A stretch of DNA of 64,000 nt from Denitrobaculum tricleocarpae (GCF_007004665.1 NZ_ML660055.1:248001-312000); one strand, 5' to 3'. Positions 34,606 to 45,740 are shown, counted from the stretch's first letter. Numbers and translations: made by a program. The notes: a model not told the origin generated them from the letters alone.

Positions 34606-35122
34606 ATTTGATGCCCCCCTTGTTTTTTTGTCGCGATGATCGCCGTGTTTAGCCTTGGATTCCGGCCATCACAGCTGTGGCATGTTTTATTCCCTTACAC
34701 ATCTTTTACATGTTGTTTACCAATAGCAACAGGCATTCGCCATCGCAGGCACAGCCCATCCCTGCGGAGACTGCAGGTTACCGGCACATCGCAAGCTGGA
34801 GACGGTGACAAGAAAAAACCTTTTATACGACTGATAAATATTACTCTTTTCCGACAGCATCAGACCTCGAAAATCGCGGAGTCAGCCGGTCTTTTGCACG
34901 GTGGCAGGACAGCACAAGTTTCTGAAACCGGTTACATAAATGCAACGGCATCTCTGGTGAAAAGGTCGGTTTCGGGGGTTGCGGAAGCTTTGTCATGCTT
35001 TGACCGTAAAATTCTCGTGATCGCACCCCGCCACGCCCTGATTGATCGCCTGAAGGTTTCCTTTCCTTGCGAAAATCGAAAATTCCGCTTTCATTGCACC
35101 GCCGAAATGCTAAACCCCGGCC
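34606..35122. other. Long intergenic region between divergent BCCT and rsmB genes
   Basis: A 517-bp gap. The part next to the BCCT gene is T-rich and less GC-rich than its surroundings. Open frames across it have no family features and poor starts, so they are not called. No hairpin with a T-run, no repeat and no RNA gene was recognised. It should hold the promoters of both genes. Confidence 0.5.
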
Positions 35123-36526
35123 ATGCCAAGCAAACGAACCACCAGCAAATCCAAGCGCAACCGTCAGCCGGGTGAGACCTCCCCCGGTCAAGAGGCGTTG
35201 CGCGCCCAGGCGCCCCGGACCGGCAAGGGCCCCAATCCACGCCGCATCGCGGCGACGGTTCTGAACGCTGTCCTGCGTCAGGAAACACCGCTCGACGATG
35301 CCTTGAATGCCCACAAGGACCTCCCAAATCTCGACGCCCGCGACCGCGCCTTCGTCCGGCTGCTGACAACCACGGTCCTGCGCCGCCTCGGGCAGATCGA
35401 CGATCTGATCGCGCATTGCCTGGACCGTCCCCTAAAGGCGAAGTTTGCGGAAGCCGAGGACCTGATCCGCATGGGCGCTGCACAGCTCCTGTTTCTGGAA
35501 ACGCCGCCCCACGCGGCACTGAGCACGACCCTGGCTCTTGCCACCACGCCCCGGACCTCGGGCCAGAAAGGCCTGATCAACGCCATTCTGCGGCGGCTCG
35601 ACCGGGAAGGCCGCGCGCTGGTGGAAGCACAGGATGCGGCACGCCTGAACACCCCCGACTGGCTCTGGCAGTCCTGGAGCGAGGCCTACGGAGACGCGCA
35701 GGTACGCGCGATTGCCGAGAGTAATCTCAAAGAACCACCGCTGGACCTGACCATCAAGACCGAGAGCGGCGATTGGGTTACGCGCATGGCCAATGCGGGC
35801 CTGGACGCTCAAAAACTGCCTGGAGGCTCAGTCCGCATCGGGCATGCGGGCGATGTGCGCCGCCTGCCCGGCTATGATCGCGGCCACTGGTGGGTCCAGG
35901 ACGTCGCGGCCACTCTGCCCGCGCGCCTGCTGGGCGAGATAGAGGACTTAAGGGTCATCGACCTCTGCGCGGCGCCGGGAGGCAAGACCGCGCAGCTCGC
36001 TGCCGCCGGCGCCAAGGTCACCGCCGTCGACCGTTCGACCAGCCGGCTCCGCCGCCTGTCCGAGAACCTGGACCGGCTGAACCTCTCGGCGGAGGTGATC
36101 GCAGCGAACGCGACCCGCTGGCAGCCGAAGCAGCCGGCGGATGCGGTTCTGCTGGACGCGCCCTGCAGCGCCACGGGGACGCTGCGCCGTCATCCTGACA
36201 TTGCCTGGCTGCGCAACGCCGGGGATATCGCTTCGGTCACGGAACTTCAGGACAGTCTTCTGAATGCCGCCGCGGAGATGGTCAAACCCGGTGGTCTGCT
36301 GGTTTACGCAACCTGTTCGCTGCAGCCGCAGGAAGGGCCCGAGCGCATCGCGGCCCTGCTGGAAACGCGCAAGGACCTGGAACGGATTCCCCTCACCGCC
36401 GAGGAGCTCGGAGAAGGGCTCGAAGCCGCAATCACCGCGGACGGCGACCTGCGGACCCTGCCCTCTCATCTGTCGGATCTGGGCGGCATGGACGGATTTT
36501 TCGCCTGCCGGCTCAGACGTCTGTAA
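35123..36526 (+). CDS. rsmB: 16S rRNA m5C methyltransferase RsmB-like
   Basis: A 467-residue protein with an N-terminal NusB-like helical domain (about 35-165: NPRRIAATVLNAVLRQETPL, ARDRAFVRLLTTTVLRRLG) and a SAM-dependent methyltransferase domain. Motif I is DLCAAPGGKTAQLAAAGA, motif IV is LLDAPCSATGTLRRHPDIAW and motif VI is YATCSLQPQEG. The cysteines of motifs IV and VI are the release and nucleophilic residues of RNA m5C enzymes. The basic N-terminus (MPSKRTTSKSKRNRQ) suits rRNA binding. Start of a run leading to rpe and the heparinase-fold gene. Confidence 0.93.
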   Translation: MPSKRTTSKSKRNRQPGETSPGQEALRAQAPRTGKGPNPRRIAATVLNAVLRQETPLDDALNAHKDLPNLDARDRAFVRLLTTTVLRRLGQIDDLIAHCLDRPLKAKFAEAEDLIRMGAAQLLFLETPPHAALSTTLALATTPRTSGQKGLINAILRRLDREGRALVEAQDAARLNTPDWLWQSWSEAYGDAQVRAIAESNLKEPPLDLTIKTESGDWVTRMANAGLDAQKLPGGSVRIGHAGDVRRLPGYDRGHWWVQDVAATLPARLLGEIEDLRVIDLCAAPGGKTAQLAAAGAKVTAVDRSTSRLRRLSENLDRLNLSAEVIAANATRWQPKQPADAVLLDAPCSATGTLRRHPDIAWLRNAGDIASVTELQDSLLNAAAEMVKPGGLLVYATCSLQPQEGPERIAALLETRKDLERIPLTAEELGEGLEAAITADGDLRTLPSHLSDLGGMDGFFACRLRRL

Positions 36527-36738
36527 AGCCAGACTGCCACAGATCGAACGCCCCCGGCGAATCGCCCTCGAACCGCCACAATTGAGCGTGAGATTCTCTC
36601 GCAAGGGGGTAAGGGATTCACCGGGAGTCGGCGTCCTTGCCAAAACCATGCGCCGTTCGCGGGTAAAGCTCCGAAAAGCGCCATCTTTTACACACGCCCG
36701 CGCTTGCGGGCGCGGAGTCATGCTGTTACCAAGAAGCC

Positions 36739-37407
36739 ATGCAACACAGCACCCGAATAGCACCCTCGATCCTCTCCGCGGACTTCGCCAACTTAGGCGA
36801 GGAGGTGCGCGCGGTCGACGAGGCCGGCGCCGATTACATCCACATCGACGTCATGGACGGCCACTTCGTCCCAAACCTGACCATCGGACCCGGTGTTGTC
36901 AAAGCTCTGCGGCCTCACAGCCGCAAGATCTTCGACGTGCATCTGATGATTTCGCCGGTCGATGCTTTTGTGACCGCCTTCGCTGAAGCGGGTGCAGATA
37001 TCATCACGGTCCATCCGGAAGCAGGACCCCATGTCCACCGAACCGTTCAACTGATCAAATCACTGGGCAAAAAAGCCGGCATCTCCCTCAATCCGGCGAC
37101 CTCCGTCGACGCGGTCGATCACCTGCTCGATCAGCTCGATCTGATTCTGGTGATGAGCGTGAATCCCGGATTCGGCGGTCAGACCTTCATCCCGGGCGCA
37201 TTGAACAAAATCGAAGCCCTGCGGCGCAAGATCGAGGCAAGCGGCCGCGACATCGATCTGGAGGTCGACGGCGGCATCAATTTCGAGACGGCCCCGAGCG
37301 CAATTGCCGCCGGCGCCGATGTTCTGGTCGCGGGCACCGCGACCTTCGCCGGAGGACCCGGCAACTACGCAGCAAATATCAGTCGTATCCGCGGCACAGG
37401 AGGATGA
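36739..37407 (+). CDS. rpe: Ribulose-phosphate 3-epimerase
   Basis: A 222-residue TIM-barrel enzyme interconverting ribulose 5-phosphate and xylulose 5-phosphate in the pentose phosphate pathway. It starts [18 protein letters not shown]. Metal and catalytic residues lie in [31 protein letters not shown] and LEVDGGIN. Its TGA overlaps the ATG of the following heparinase-fold gene (ATGATGA), so the two are coupled. 212 bp follow rsmB; a CGCCCGC/GCGGGCG hairpin (36695-36712) lies in that leader without a T-run. Confidence 0.97.
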   Translation: MQHSTRIAPSILSADFANLGEEVRAVDEAGADYIHIDVMDGHFVPNLTIGPGVVKALRPHSRKIFDVHLMISPVDAFVTAFAEAGADIITVHPEAGPHVHRTVQLIKSLGKKAGISLNPATSVDAVDHLLDQLDLILVMSVNPGFGGQTFIPGALNKIEALRRKIEASGRDIDLEVDGGINFETAPSAIAAGADVLVAGTATFAGGPGNYAANISRIRGTGG

Positions 37408-39221
37408 TGAGCAAAGGACAGGTCGGCCGTCTCGCAGTGGCCTCCCCGGACGGCGAGAGCACCAGTTCAACGTTCGACTTCCTTCGGCGGACTCTTGCCG
37501 AGGGCGCAGGTAAATTCGGCCATTTTTTGCGCCGTCCGGGCGATCAGGTCGCCTCTGCGTTCTGGTATGCGTTCAAGCGCCCGCTGTTCGGGCTGGCACC
37601 CTATCGTTTCTCGCTCTTCGGGCCCAATGCGACGGCTGTGCGGCTCAGCCCTACCGATCCCTGGCCCGGGAATGCCGACGAAGGTGCCGAGATCCTGGCC
37701 GGGAACTTTAACTTCGCAGGCAATACGCTGCGAAATCCGGCACCGCTCTGGCGGCCACCGGGCGCGCCCGCGGGCTGGGTCGCCGATCTGCACTCCTTTT
37801 CGTGGCTGCGGGATCTGCGCGCGGTGGGCGGCGACGCCGCACGTCGGCGGGCGCGGGATCTGGTCGGATCCTGGCTTGCGGCAAACGATCACTACAGCGC
37901 ACCGGCCTGGCAGCCGGTCATTCTCGGTCAGCGCCTGACCAACTGGTTGGGCCAGTACGAGTTCTTCGCCGCCAGCGCCGATGTCGCCTTCAGGCATCGC
38001 TTGCTGGAGGGCATGGTGCAACAGGCGCGGCATCTCTCCCGGGTTCTGCCCGGTGGTCTGGCCGGATGCGACCTGATCATGGCGCTGCAGGGCTTGATCT
38101 CCGTCGGTGCCTGCATCCCCGGCTGCGAAAGCTGGCTGGAACGCGGCCTCGCCTTGCTGGAGCGTGAGCTCGCGAAACAGATCCTGGCCGATGGCGGCCA
38201 CATCGAACGAAGTCCTTCACGGCATTTGAAGGTCCTGCGCGCGCTGATCGACATCCGCGCCCTTTTACACGCCTCCGGCAAACCCGTTCCGCCAAGCCTG
38301 GCAACAGCCATCGAAAACATGGCGCCGATCCTGCGCCTGCTGCGCCACGGCGACGGCGGTCTCTCACTGTTCAACGGCAGCAATGAAGACACCGGCTGGC
38401 AGATCGATATGATCCTGCAACGGGCTGACGGCGCCGCGCGCAGCCTGCTCAATGCCCCCGACAGCGGATTTCAGAGACTCCAGGCGGGACGGAGCGTCGT
38501 GATTGTGGATGCCGGCCGTCCGCCGCAGCCGGGCTACGACCGCACCGCCCACGCCGGTACTCTGGGCTTTGAGCTGAGCGCGGGACGGGAACGTCTGATC
38601 GTGAACTGCGGCGCCCAGGCCAATCATCCCAATTGGCAATGGGTACAGCGTTCGACCGCGGCCCATACCACTGCCGTCCTGGGTGACACCAACTCATCCC
38701 AACTGGGGCCTCAGGCAAGCCTGTTCAAAACGCCGCGCAACGTGGCCTGCAGGCGAGAGGAAGTCGAAGGTAATACCTGGCTTGATATGAGCCACGACGG
38801 CTATCGCGACGCCTTCGGGGTCGTCCATCACCGGCGGCTTTTTCTCTCCTCGACCGGCGATGACTTGCGCGGCGAAGACCGCTTCGAGGGCGATGGTGCC
38901 CACCCGGTCGTTCTGCGGTTTCATCTGCATCCGGATGTCACCGCCAGCCTGGCTGCCAGCGGCGACAATGTCCTGCTGCGCCCCGCCAAGGGTGCCGGCT
39001 GGCAGTTCCGGGCCCGTGGCGGCACCCTCTCATTGGAACAGAGTGTCTATCTGGGGCGTGCGGGAGAGGTACGGCGCTGCGAACAGATCGTCGTCACCTC
39101 TGACGCGTTCCCGCGCGATGCGGCAGGCGACGGCCTCACGGAAGACGCAGACGGAACGGCCTTAAGAGACCTCCAGATAAAATGGGCGATCAAGCGAATG
39201 ACCGCCGCAAAGACCGGTTAG
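37404..39221 (+). CDS. Heparinase II/III family protein
   Basis: A 605-residue protein with an N-terminal alpha/alpha toroid (about 90-330) and a C-terminal beta-sandwich (about 350-600) of the heparinase II/III type. Landmarks are [40 protein letters not shown] and [20 protein letters not shown]; the last holds the Tyr/His region seen in this fold. No signal peptide is evident, so it may act in the cytosol or inner membrane. The pairing with rpe and purH is conserved in alphaproteobacteria, but no enzymatic role is established; polysaccharide lyase activity is not demonstrated. AGGAGG precedes the ATG. Confidence 0.85.
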   Translation: MMSKGQVGRLAVASPDGESTSSTFDFLRRTLAEGAGKFGHFLRRPGDQVASAFWYAFKRPLFGLAPYRFSLFGPNATAVRLSPTDPWPGNADEGAEILAGNFNFAGNTLRNPAPLWRPPGAPAGWVADLHSFSWLRDLRAVGGDAARRRARDLVGSWLAANDHYSAPAWQPVILGQRLTNWLGQYEFFAASADVAFRHRLLEGMVQQARHLSRVLPGGLAGCDLIMALQGLISVGACIPGCESWLERGLALLERELAKQILADGGHIERSPSRHLKVLRALIDIRALLHASGKPVPPSLATAIENMAPILRLLRHGDGGLSLFNGSNEDTGWQIDMILQRADGAARSLLNAPDSGFQRLQAGRSVVIVDAGRPPQPGYDRTAHAGTLGFELSAGRERLIVNCGAQANHPNWQWVQRSTAAHTTAVLGDTNSSQLGPQASLFKTPRNVACRREEVEGNTWLDMSHDGYRDAFGVVHHRRLFLSSTGDDLRGEDRFEGDGAHPVVLRFHLHPDVTASLAASGDNVLLRPAKGAGWQFRARGGTLSLEQSVYLGRAGEVRRCEQIVVTSDAFPRDAAGDGLTEDADGTALRDLQIKWAIKRMTAAKTG

Positions 39222-39290
39222 GTCTCTTCATCCCGCAACGCGCACGCGCGGCTCTGGCTCAAGAGCGCGAAATAGGTCTATAACGCCATC

Positions 39291-40325
39291 ATGACCCTGA
39301 CTGAACTTATCTTTGCCGCGGGTCTCGGCGCGGTTGCGACCTGGGCGATGACATTTCTCGTCCTGAAACTTCTGGTCCGCCACGGCATCTTCGATACGCC
39401 CAACGAGCGCAGCAGTCATGCCCAACCCAAACCCCGTGGCGGCGGCCTGGCCGTCCTAGCGATCCTGCTTCCGTCATGGGGCCTGATCTCTCTGTTCCAC
39501 GGTGCCGCGCCGCCGGGCTTTCTGGCGGTTCTGGCAGCAACGCTGATTCTGGCCGCCATTTCCTGGCTGGACGATGTCAAAAACCAACCGGTCGTTTTAC
39601 GCCTGATCGTTCAGTTTGCGGTGGTTATCGCCGGCATTGCCTTTACGGCATCGGACAGCGGCGGCTTTCTTGTGTTTCAAGGCGTGCTGCCGGATTGGCT
39701 GGATCACCTCTTCAAGGCCCTGGCCTGGGTCTGGTTCATCAACCTCTTCAATTTCATGGATGGCGCCGACGGCATCACGGGCATCGAAACTCTCACTGTA
39801 GGGCTGGGCCTCGGGCTGCTTTACATGCTCACCCAGGACGGGTTTGGGGCCGCGGCTTATCCAATAATGCTTGCGGCCTGTACCCTGGGCTTTCTGGTCT
39901 GGAACTGGGCGCCCTCGAAAATCTTCCTGGGCGATATCGGCAGCGTCACGTTGGGCTACCTGATCGGCTGGCTGCTGCTGGTCTGCGCCGCGCAGGGCCA
40001 TTGGGCCGCGGCACTGCTACTTCCGCTCTACTATCTCTGCGACGCGACCATTACCCTCGTCCGGCGCGCCCTGCGCGGGGAGAAGGTCTGGCGCGGCCAC
40101 CGCGAACACTTTTACCAGAAAGCCATGCTGCGCGGCGCCGGCCATGCCTGGGTATCGCGTAACCTGCTGCTGCACAATATCGCCCTGGTGTTTCTGGCGC
40201 TTGTGAGCGTCTCGTTCCTTCCCTGGTTCGCTTTGGCCGCCGGCACTTTTGTCGTTGCCGCATTGCTGTTCCGCTTTGCCAACCACCCCATGACACAACA
40301 GGGCACGAGCTCTGCGACCGAATAG
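39291..40325 (+). CDS. WecA/MraY-type undecaprenyl-phosphate sugar-phosphate transferase
   Basis: A 344-residue integral membrane enzyme (GT4/PNPT family) with about ten helices. It starts with TPNERSSHAQPKPRGGGLAV. Catalytic aspartates lie in SWLDDVKNQP and FNFMDGADGITGIE, magnesium-binding residues in KIFLGDIGSVTLGY, and the cytosolic sugar-binding loop is GHREHFYQKA. It attaches a sugar 1-phosphate from a UDP-sugar to undecaprenyl phosphate, starting an O-antigen- or capsule-like chain. The dehydratase gene downstream probably supplies its UDP-sugar. The sugar is not predictable. Confidence 0.9.
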   Translation: MTLTELIFAAGLGAVATWAMTFLVLKLLVRHGIFDTPNERSSHAQPKPRGGGLAVLAILLPSWGLISLFHGAAPPGFLAVLAATLILAAISWLDDVKNQPVVLRLIVQFAVVIAGIAFTASDSGGFLVFQGVLPDWLDHLFKALAWVWFINLFNFMDGADGITGIETLTVGLGLGLLYMLTQDGFGAAAYPIMLAACTLGFLVWNWAPSKIFLGDIGSVTLGYLIGWLLLVCAAQGHWAAALLLPLYYLCDATITLVRRALRGEKVWRGHREHFYQKAMLRGAGHAWVSRNLLLHNIALVFLALVSVSFLPWFALAAGTFVVAALLFRFANHPMTQQGTSSATE

Positions 40326-40430
40326 CCGCCCTAAGCGTGCAACCCGGCCTTGCGTACCCGAGTCCCCTTCGTGCTAATCTAGCAAGACATTACGCGCTCC
40401 CGGCTCATTTCGATTTTCTGAGACAGCCCG

Positions 40431-42434
40431 ATGTCGGAGAGCAGCTCGATTCCCAAGGCAGGCCCGATTGCTGCAGCAGATGACATCCGGATGAAAGTGA
40501 AATCGCACAAGCTTCCGCGCGCACTCGCGGCACTCCTGCATGATATATTCATGGCGGGCCTTTCGTTTGTGATCGCGCTGAGTCTCCGGCTCGGCTCGGA
40601 GGCTTTACCTCACGTTACCAACCATCTGATTCCCGCCTGGTTTCTTTTTATCGCCGTCTGCGGCTCGGTCTTCTGGGCCACCGGGCTGTACCGGGGTATC
40701 TGGCGCTACGCTTCCATGAACGATCTCGCGGCCATCGTGAAGGCCGTGACAATCGCGGTGATGATTTACGTCCCCATCGCCTTCCTGACAACGCGTGCCG
40801 TGGACATCCCGCGCTCATCCGTGATCATCAACTGGTTCGTGCTGGTCTTCCTGTTGGGCGCCCCCCGCATGGCGTACCGCGTCTTCAAGGACCGAGGCCT
40901 GCGCCACCTCCTGGAGCGCAGCCGGCACCTGCGCGTGCCGGTCCTGGTGGTCGGCACCGGCGATGCGGCGGAGGTCTTCATCCGCGAGATGGCGCGGGAC
41001 CGTGATGGCGCTTACGATGTCCTGGGTGTCGTCGATGACCGGGGCACCAGAGTGGGCCGCAGCATTCATGAGGTTCCGGTGCTCGGGCACATAAATGACC
41101 TCGAGAAGATCGTAAACTCATTGACCCTGCGCGATGGCCGGCGACCGCGCCGGATCATTCTCGCCAAATCGCTGGAGCGCGAAGCGATGCAGGCGTTGCT
41201 CGGACTCGCGGAACAGTTGGACCTGCACATCGACAGAATGCCGAGACTGACCGATTTCAGGATCAATGCGGAGGGCGCCGCCTCGGGCGGCATCGAAGTC
41301 CGCCCCATCGCGATCGAAGACCTTCTGGGCAGGAGCCAGGCAAAGCTGGACCGCGCATCCATGCGGCAGTTGATCGCGAACCGCCGCGTGATGATCACGG
41401 GCGCAGGAGGATCGATCGGATCTGAGCTGGTCCGCCAGATCGCCGCCTTTGGGCCAAGCCGTCTTATCCTCTTCGATAATGCCGAGCACCTGCTCTACAG
41501 CATCGACCTGGAAATCTCGGAAAAGTATCCGCAGATGTCGCAACGCACGGTCCTGGGAGACGTGCGGGATGCGGTCAGGCTGAACGTCACCATGGCCGAG
41601 GAACGGCCGGAGCTGCTGTTCCATGCCGCCGCCTTGAAACATGTGCCCATGGTGGAGGCCAACCCGATCGAGGGTGTCCTGACCAATGTCATCGGAACCC
41701 GCAACACAGCCGACGCCTGCCGCAAACATGGCGTCGGCGCCATGGTGCTGATCTCGACCGACAAGGCCATCAATCCGCCCAACGTCATGGGCGCGACCAA
41801 ACGGCTTGCGGAGAGTTACTGCCAGGCGCTGGACATCGCCGGCCGCGCGGGATCAGGCACCCGCTATGTGACCGTGCGCTTCGGCAATGTTCTGGGATCC
41901 ACCGGGTCCGTGGTCCCGCTCTTTACCCGGCAGTTGGAAAGCGGCGGTCCGCTGACCGTGACGCATCCGGACATGACCCGCTATTTCATGACCATCCGTG
42001 AGGCGGTGGAACTGGTGCTGCAAGCGTCCGTGCTGGGCGCGAACGCGCCCTCGGAGGAAGCCGGCAAGATCTATGTTCTGGATATGGGCAAACCGATTAA
42101 AATCGAGGACCTTGCACGGCAGATGATCCGGCTTGGCGGCCTGCGGCCGGAGAAGGACATCAAGATCGTCTATACCGGCCTGAGGCCGGGCGAGAAACTC
42201 TATGAGGAGCTCTTTCACGAGCTGGAGCCCCTGGTGGAGACCAGCCACCCCTCGCTTCATCTCGCTTCTCCGCGCACAACGAACCTGGAACTGCTGTCAC
42301 GCAGTCTCGACGATCTGAATACTTCAGCGGCCGCGCGGGATCACGCAACGGTCGCGCAACAGCTGCAGCGGCTCGTCCCCGAGTACCGCAAGGCAGCCAC
42401 GCAATCCGAGGATGCGGTCGTCGTGGCGCTGTGA
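40431..42434 (+). CDS. Membrane-anchored nucleoside-diphosphate-sugar dehydratase (CapD/WbpM/PglF-like)
   Basis: A 667-residue protein. Four N-terminal helices (about 28-150) anchor it in the membrane. A CoA-binding-like Rossmann domain follows (VLVVGTGDAAEVFIREM), then the extended SDR domain (about 315-600) with VMITGAGGSIGSELVRQI. The catalytic motif is STDKAINPPNVMGATKRLAE; the usual Tyr of YxxxK is Met, as in WbpM/PglF enzymes. It converts a UDP-HexNAc to the 4-keto-6-deoxy form. It follows the phosphotransferase gene and belongs to the same envelope-glycan function. Confidence 0.9.
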   Translation: MSESSSIPKAGPIAAADDIRMKVKSHKLPRALAALLHDIFMAGLSFVIALSLRLGSEALPHVTNHLIPAWFLFIAVCGSVFWATGLYRGIWRYASMNDLAAIVKAVTIAVMIYVPIAFLTTRAVDIPRSSVIINWFVLVFLLGAPRMAYRVFKDRGLRHLLERSRHLRVPVLVVGTGDAAEVFIREMARDRDGAYDVLGVVDDRGTRVGRSIHEVPVLGHINDLEKIVNSLTLRDGRRPRRIILAKSLEREAMQALLGLAEQLDLHIDRMPRLTDFRINAEGAASGGIEVRPIAIEDLLGRSQAKLDRASMRQLIANRRVMITGAGGSIGSELVRQIAAFGPSRLILFDNAEHLLYSIDLEISEKYPQMSQRTVLGDVRDAVRLNVTMAEERPELLFHAAALKHVPMVEANPIEGVLTNVIGTRNTADACRKHGVGAMVLISTDKAINPPNVMGATKRLAESYCQALDIAGRAGSGTRYVTVRFGNVLGSTGSVVPLFTRQLESGGPLTVTHPDMTRYFMTIREAVELVLQASVLGANAPSEEAGKIYVLDMGKPIKIEDLARQMIRLGGLRPEKDIKIVYTGLRPGEKLYEELFHELEPLVETSHPSLHLASPRTTNLELLSRSLDDLNTSAAARDHATVAQQLQRLVPEYRKAATQSEDAVVVAL

Positions 42435-42491
42435 CTTTATGATCCTTTCTGGATCGCACAAGTCGCATTTTCCGCAGCGCAACATCCTCGC

Positions 42492-42520
42492 TTGACGTAA
42501 CGGCGGCGGGCCCCTAAACC
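42492..42520 (+). promoter_or_regulatory. Putative sigma-70-type promoter upstream of purH
   Basis: TTGACG (42492-42497) and TAAACC (42515-42520) are separated by 17 bp. They lie 140 bp before the purH start. The -10 is a partial match, so this is tentative. Confidence 0.35.
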
Positions 42521-42659
42521 CCACCCAAGCAATCCGGCCCGCGTGCTTTGCGCGGCCTGCATGGCCTTCACGATAGAGCAGCACCTGCCGGGCCATGATG
42601 GCAGTTCCCCTGCGCGATGCCGAGCCGGACCCCGGAATTACGCCCGCTGGAGCCGCTCT

Positions 42660-44249
42660 ATGTCCGAAAAAATCACCCGTGCCCTTCTCTCCGTTTCAGA
42701 CAAATCCGGTCTTACTGAATTGGGTCGTTTTCTTGAAGGACAGGGTATCGAAATTCTGTCGACCGGTGGTTCCGCCGGTGCCCTTCGGGATGCCGGCGTC
42801 GCGGTTACCGATGTCTCCAGCCACACCGGTTTTCCCGAAATCATGGATGGCCGGGTCAAGACCCTGCACCCTAAGATTCATGGCGGAATTCTGGCCCGGC
42901 GCGACCTGGAGAGCCATCGCAAAGCCATGGACGAGCAAGCGATCGGGGCGATCGATCTGGTGGTGGTGAATCTCTACCCCTTCGAGGCGACGCTCTCATC
43001 AGGTGCCGACTTCGATACCTGCATCGAGAACATCGATATCGGCGGTCCGGCGATGGTCCGCGCCTCGGCCAAGAACCACGCGTCAGTCACTATCGTCACC
43101 GATCCCCAGGACTACCAGAAGGTTATGGACGACATCACCGCCAACCAGGGCGCGACCTCAGGCAGTCTTCGGCGCGATCTGGCGGCGAAAGCCTTCGGTC
43201 ACACCGCCGCCTATGACTCCATGATCGCCAACTGGCTCGACGAGGAACGCGGCGTCGACTTTCCCGCGCAGCGCACCCAGGGCGGCCGGCGGGCGCAGGT
43301 GCTGCGTTACGGCGAGAATCCGCATCAGGCCGCCGCGCTCTACATCGGGGGAAGCGGCAAAGACGGCCAACCACGTCCGGGAGTCGCAACCGCAACCCAG
43401 CTCCAGGGCAAGGAGCTGAGTTACAACAACCTCAACGACACCGATGCGGCGTTCGAATTGGTTGCGGAGTTCGACAAACCCGCTGTTGCCATCATCAAGC
43501 ACGCCAACCCCTGCGGCGTCGCCCAGGCAGACGACCTTGCCTCTGCCTATGCCCAGGCTCTGAGTTGCGATCCGGTCAGCGCTTTCGGGGGCATCATCGC
43601 CGTGAACCGCACGCTCGACGGTACGACCGCGGCACAGGTCGCCGAGCTCTTCGCCGAGGTGGTGATCGCGCCCGATCTGGACGAAGACGCCCGCGACGTC
43701 CTGGCCGCGAAGAAAAACCTCCGGGTTCTCACCACCTCTGCCCTGCCCGACCCTGCCGCGCCCGGGATGACTCTCAAAGCGCTCTCCGGCGGCTTCCTGC
43801 TGCAGAGCCGGGATAACGGCTGCATCACGCTCGAAGACCTGAAGGTCGTCACCAAACGCGCGCCGGATCCGGATGAACTGGCTGACATGCTGTTCGCCTT
43901 CCGGGTCGCGAAGCACGTAAAATCCAACGCCATCGTCTATGCCCGGAATGGCGCGACGGTCGGTATCGGCGCCGGTCAGATGAGCCGGGTCGACTCCTCA
44001 CGCATCGCCGCCTGGAAGGCGCGGGAGGCGGCGGACGCCGCCGGTCTCGCCGAGCCTGCGACAATCGGCTCGGTCGTCGCTTCAGATGCCTTTTTCCCCT
44101 TCGCGGACGGACTGATGGCGGCCGTGGATGCGGGCGCGAAAGCGGTCATCCAGCCCGGCGGCTCCATGCGCGACGACGAGGTCATCGCCGCCGCCGACGA
44201 AGCCGGTCTCGCCATGGTCTTCACCGGTATGCGGCACTTCCGGCACTGA
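42660..44249 (+). CDS. purH: Bifunctional AICAR formyltransferase / IMP cyclohydrolase
   Basis: A 529-residue enzyme catalysing the last two steps of IMP synthesis. The N-terminal cyclohydrolase (MGS-like) domain shows [20 protein letters not shown] and [13 protein letters not shown]. The C-terminal transformylase domain has [13 protein letters not shown], the Lys-His pair in [11 protein letters not shown], and [10 protein letters not shown] at the end. The start ATG 42660 has GGAG 8 nt upstream, deciding against the open frame from 42543. Length is normal. In alphaproteobacteria it commonly follows the rpe/heparinase block, though two glycan genes intervene here. Confidence 0.97.
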   Translation: MSEKITRALLSVSDKSGLTELGRFLEGQGIEILSTGGSAGALRDAGVAVTDVSSHTGFPEIMDGRVKTLHPKIHGGILARRDLESHRKAMDEQAIGAIDLVVVNLYPFEATLSSGADFDTCIENIDIGGPAMVRASAKNHASVTIVTDPQDYQKVMDDITANQGATSGSLRRDLAAKAFGHTAAYDSMIANWLDEERGVDFPAQRTQGGRRAQVLRYGENPHQAAALYIGGSGKDGQPRPGVATATQLQGKELSYNNLNDTDAAFELVAEFDKPAVAIIKHANPCGVAQADDLASAYAQALSCDPVSAFGGIIAVNRTLDGTTAAQVAELFAEVVIAPDLDEDARDVLAAKKNLRVLTTSALPDPAAPGMTLKALSGGFLLQSRDNGCITLEDLKVVTKRAPDPDELADMLFAFRVAKHVKSNAIVYARNGATVGIGAGQMSRVDSSRIAAWKAREAADAAGLAEPATIGSVVASDAFFPFADGLMAAVDAGAKAVIQPGGSMRDDEVIAAADEAGLAMVFTGMRHFRH

Positions 44250-44312
44250 CCGGCACTGAATTGTAATGGAGGCGGTGTGGGCTGGTGCGCCGTTCCTGAT
44301 AGACAGCGCCGT

Positions 44313-45254
44313 TCAACCTGCTTCTTTACGGCCCGCTTCTTCAAGGGACGTGTCGTCGAGCCAGTCGAGATCGCCCGAGAAGTGCTCGGCGAGATAGTCG
44401 ACAAAGCTCCGGACCTTGGGCGAGAGATGGCGGCCGGGCGGATAGACCGCGTAGACCGCACTGTCCGGAAAGTGATAGTCGCCCAGGACCTCAATCATGC
44501 GCCCGGCTTTAAGGTCCGTACCGATCAGCCACATGGGCAGCAGTCCGATCCCCAGGCCCGACAATACGGCCGCGTGCAGCGCTTCCGCGGAATTAGCTTC
44601 GAGATTACCGGAAACCTGGATGGTCTCCTTACCGCCGGGACCGCTGAAGTGCCAATCGTTGCGTGACGCCCGATAGGTGTAAACCAGACAGTTGTGGTCC
44701 AGCAGGTCCTGGGGCTTTCCGGGCACAGGCCTACGGGCGAAATACGCGGGGGCGCCGCAAACCACGCGCCGGTTGGGTGCCAGTCTGCGCGCGATCAGAC
44801 TGGAATCGGAGAGATCGCCGATCCGGACTGCCAGATCCATCCCCTCCGCCATAATGTCGATCAGCCGGTCATTCAGGTTCAGATCAATGCGCATTTCCGG
44901 ATAACGCTGCAGGTATTCCGCCAGGACCGGCGCGACATGCAAACGGCCGAAAGCCGACGGCAGGGCGAGTTTCAAAGTCCCTCGGGGAGTCGATCGTAAA
45001 TCCGCAACCGCCTGTTCCGCCTCCTCGATATCGGAGAGGATTTGCCGGCAGCGCTCATAAAAGCCGGTCCCCGCCTCCGTCAGGTTCAGGCGCCGTGTGG
45101 TCCGGTTGAAGAGCCGGGTCCGGAGCCGGTCTTCCAGCCGCCCGACCTGCTTGCTGATCGCGGAAGGCGTGAGGTCGAGCGATCGGGCCGCGGCCGAGAA
45201 GCTGCCAAGTTGAACGACACGCACAAAGACCTGCATTTCACTGACATTATCCAT
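44313..45254 (-). CDS. LysR family transcriptional regulator
   Basis: A 313-residue LysR-type protein. The N-terminal winged HTH (about 5-62) reads [20 protein letters not shown], then [20 protein letters not shown] and [13 protein letters not shown]. The effector domain has [20 protein letters not shown] and [17 protein letters not shown]. It belongs to the large group resembling DsdC/CrgA-type aromatic and stress regulators. Divergent from the 89-residue protein gene at 45414, with AT-rich DNA (ATAGCTAT near 45301) between them. Its target may be that gene; the inducer is unknown. Confidence 0.9.
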   Translation of the reverse strand: MDNVSEMQVFVRVVQLGSFSAAARSLDLTPSAISKQVGRLEDRLRTRLFNRTTRRLNLTEAGTGFYERCRQILSDIEEAEQAVADLRSTPRGTLKLALPSAFGRLHVAPVLAEYLQRYPEMRIDLNLNDRLIDIMAEGMDLAVRIGDLSDSSLIARRLAPNRRVVCGAPAYFARRPVPGKPQDLLDHNCLVYTYRASRNDWHFSGPGGKETIQVSGNLEANSAEALHAAVLSGLGIGLLPMWLIGTDLKAGRMIEVLGDYHFPDSAVYAVYPPGRHLSPKVRSFVDYLAEHFSGDLDWLDDTSLEEAGRKEAG

Positions 45255-45413
45255 CAGGCATAGCTCTATCTATTCCATGAAGGAACAAATCATATTCGAA
45301 ATAGCTATATTATCAACCACGGAGATCTCCACTAACTTTACATCACTGAACACCGCAGCGGCTCTGCCAAATCCTTCCGGCAGATCGCAGAGCAGATAAA
45401 GGAGACCCGAGCC

Positions 45414-45683
45414 ATGAATTCCATCCATCAGACCTCAAGAAGCCACCAGCCAGCCCTGCGTCCTTCTGAAGGCGGCACCCAGGCTCCCTCCATGGACCGG
45501 ATCCACCAGGACATGGCGATCTATCTGCGCCGTGGCCACAAAGCCCGAAGCGAAGCTTTCCACAGTGGCTTCAAATTTCTGAGCCGCGGGGCTCTCGGTT
45601 TGATGAAAAAGCTGTCCACCGCCGGAGATGCCATTGAGAGATGGCTCTTCACGCCCTCCTACAGCGGCGGGCGTAAGTCCTGA
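45414..45683 (+). CDS. Small hypothetical protein (89 aa)
   Basis: An 89-residue basic protein without a signal peptide. The first 26 residues are polar and disordered. The rest is helical, with DMAIYLRRGHKARSEAFHSG, FLSRGALGLMKKLSTAGDAI and an aromatic end WLFTPSYSGG. The YxRRGHKARSEAF stretch recalls short proteins found divergent from LysR regulators in alphaproteobacteria, but I cannot name a family. AAAGGAG lies before the ATG and a clear terminator follows, so it is a real monocistronic gene, probably under LysR control. Confidence 0.65.
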   Translation: MNSIHQTSRSHQPALRPSEGGTQAPSMDRIHQDMAIYLRRGHKARSEAFHSGFKFLSRGALGLMKKLSTAGDAIERWLFTPSYSGGRKS

Positions 45684-45695
45684 CGATCGGATGAT

Positions 45696-45725
45696 AACGG
45701 GGTGGCCAACATCCACCCCGTTTAC
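45696..45725. terminator. Intrinsic terminator between convergent genes
   Basis: AACGGGGTGG pairs perfectly with CCACCCCGTT around a 7-nt loop. It begins 12 bp after the stop of the 89-residue protein and precedes the end of the convergent MFS gene. Confidence 0.75.
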
Positions 45726-45740
45726 GCAACCGGTATCAAG

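Noticed and set aside
34636..35175. 179-codon frame in the BCCT-rsmB gap
   Set aside because: Composition is unlike the genome's genes, it overlaps the start of rsmB, and it has no recognisable features.
36695..36712. CGCCCGC/GCGGGCG hairpin upstream of rpe considered as a terminator of rsmB
   Set aside because: No T-run on either side and it lies 170 bp after the rsmB stop, inside the rpe leader.
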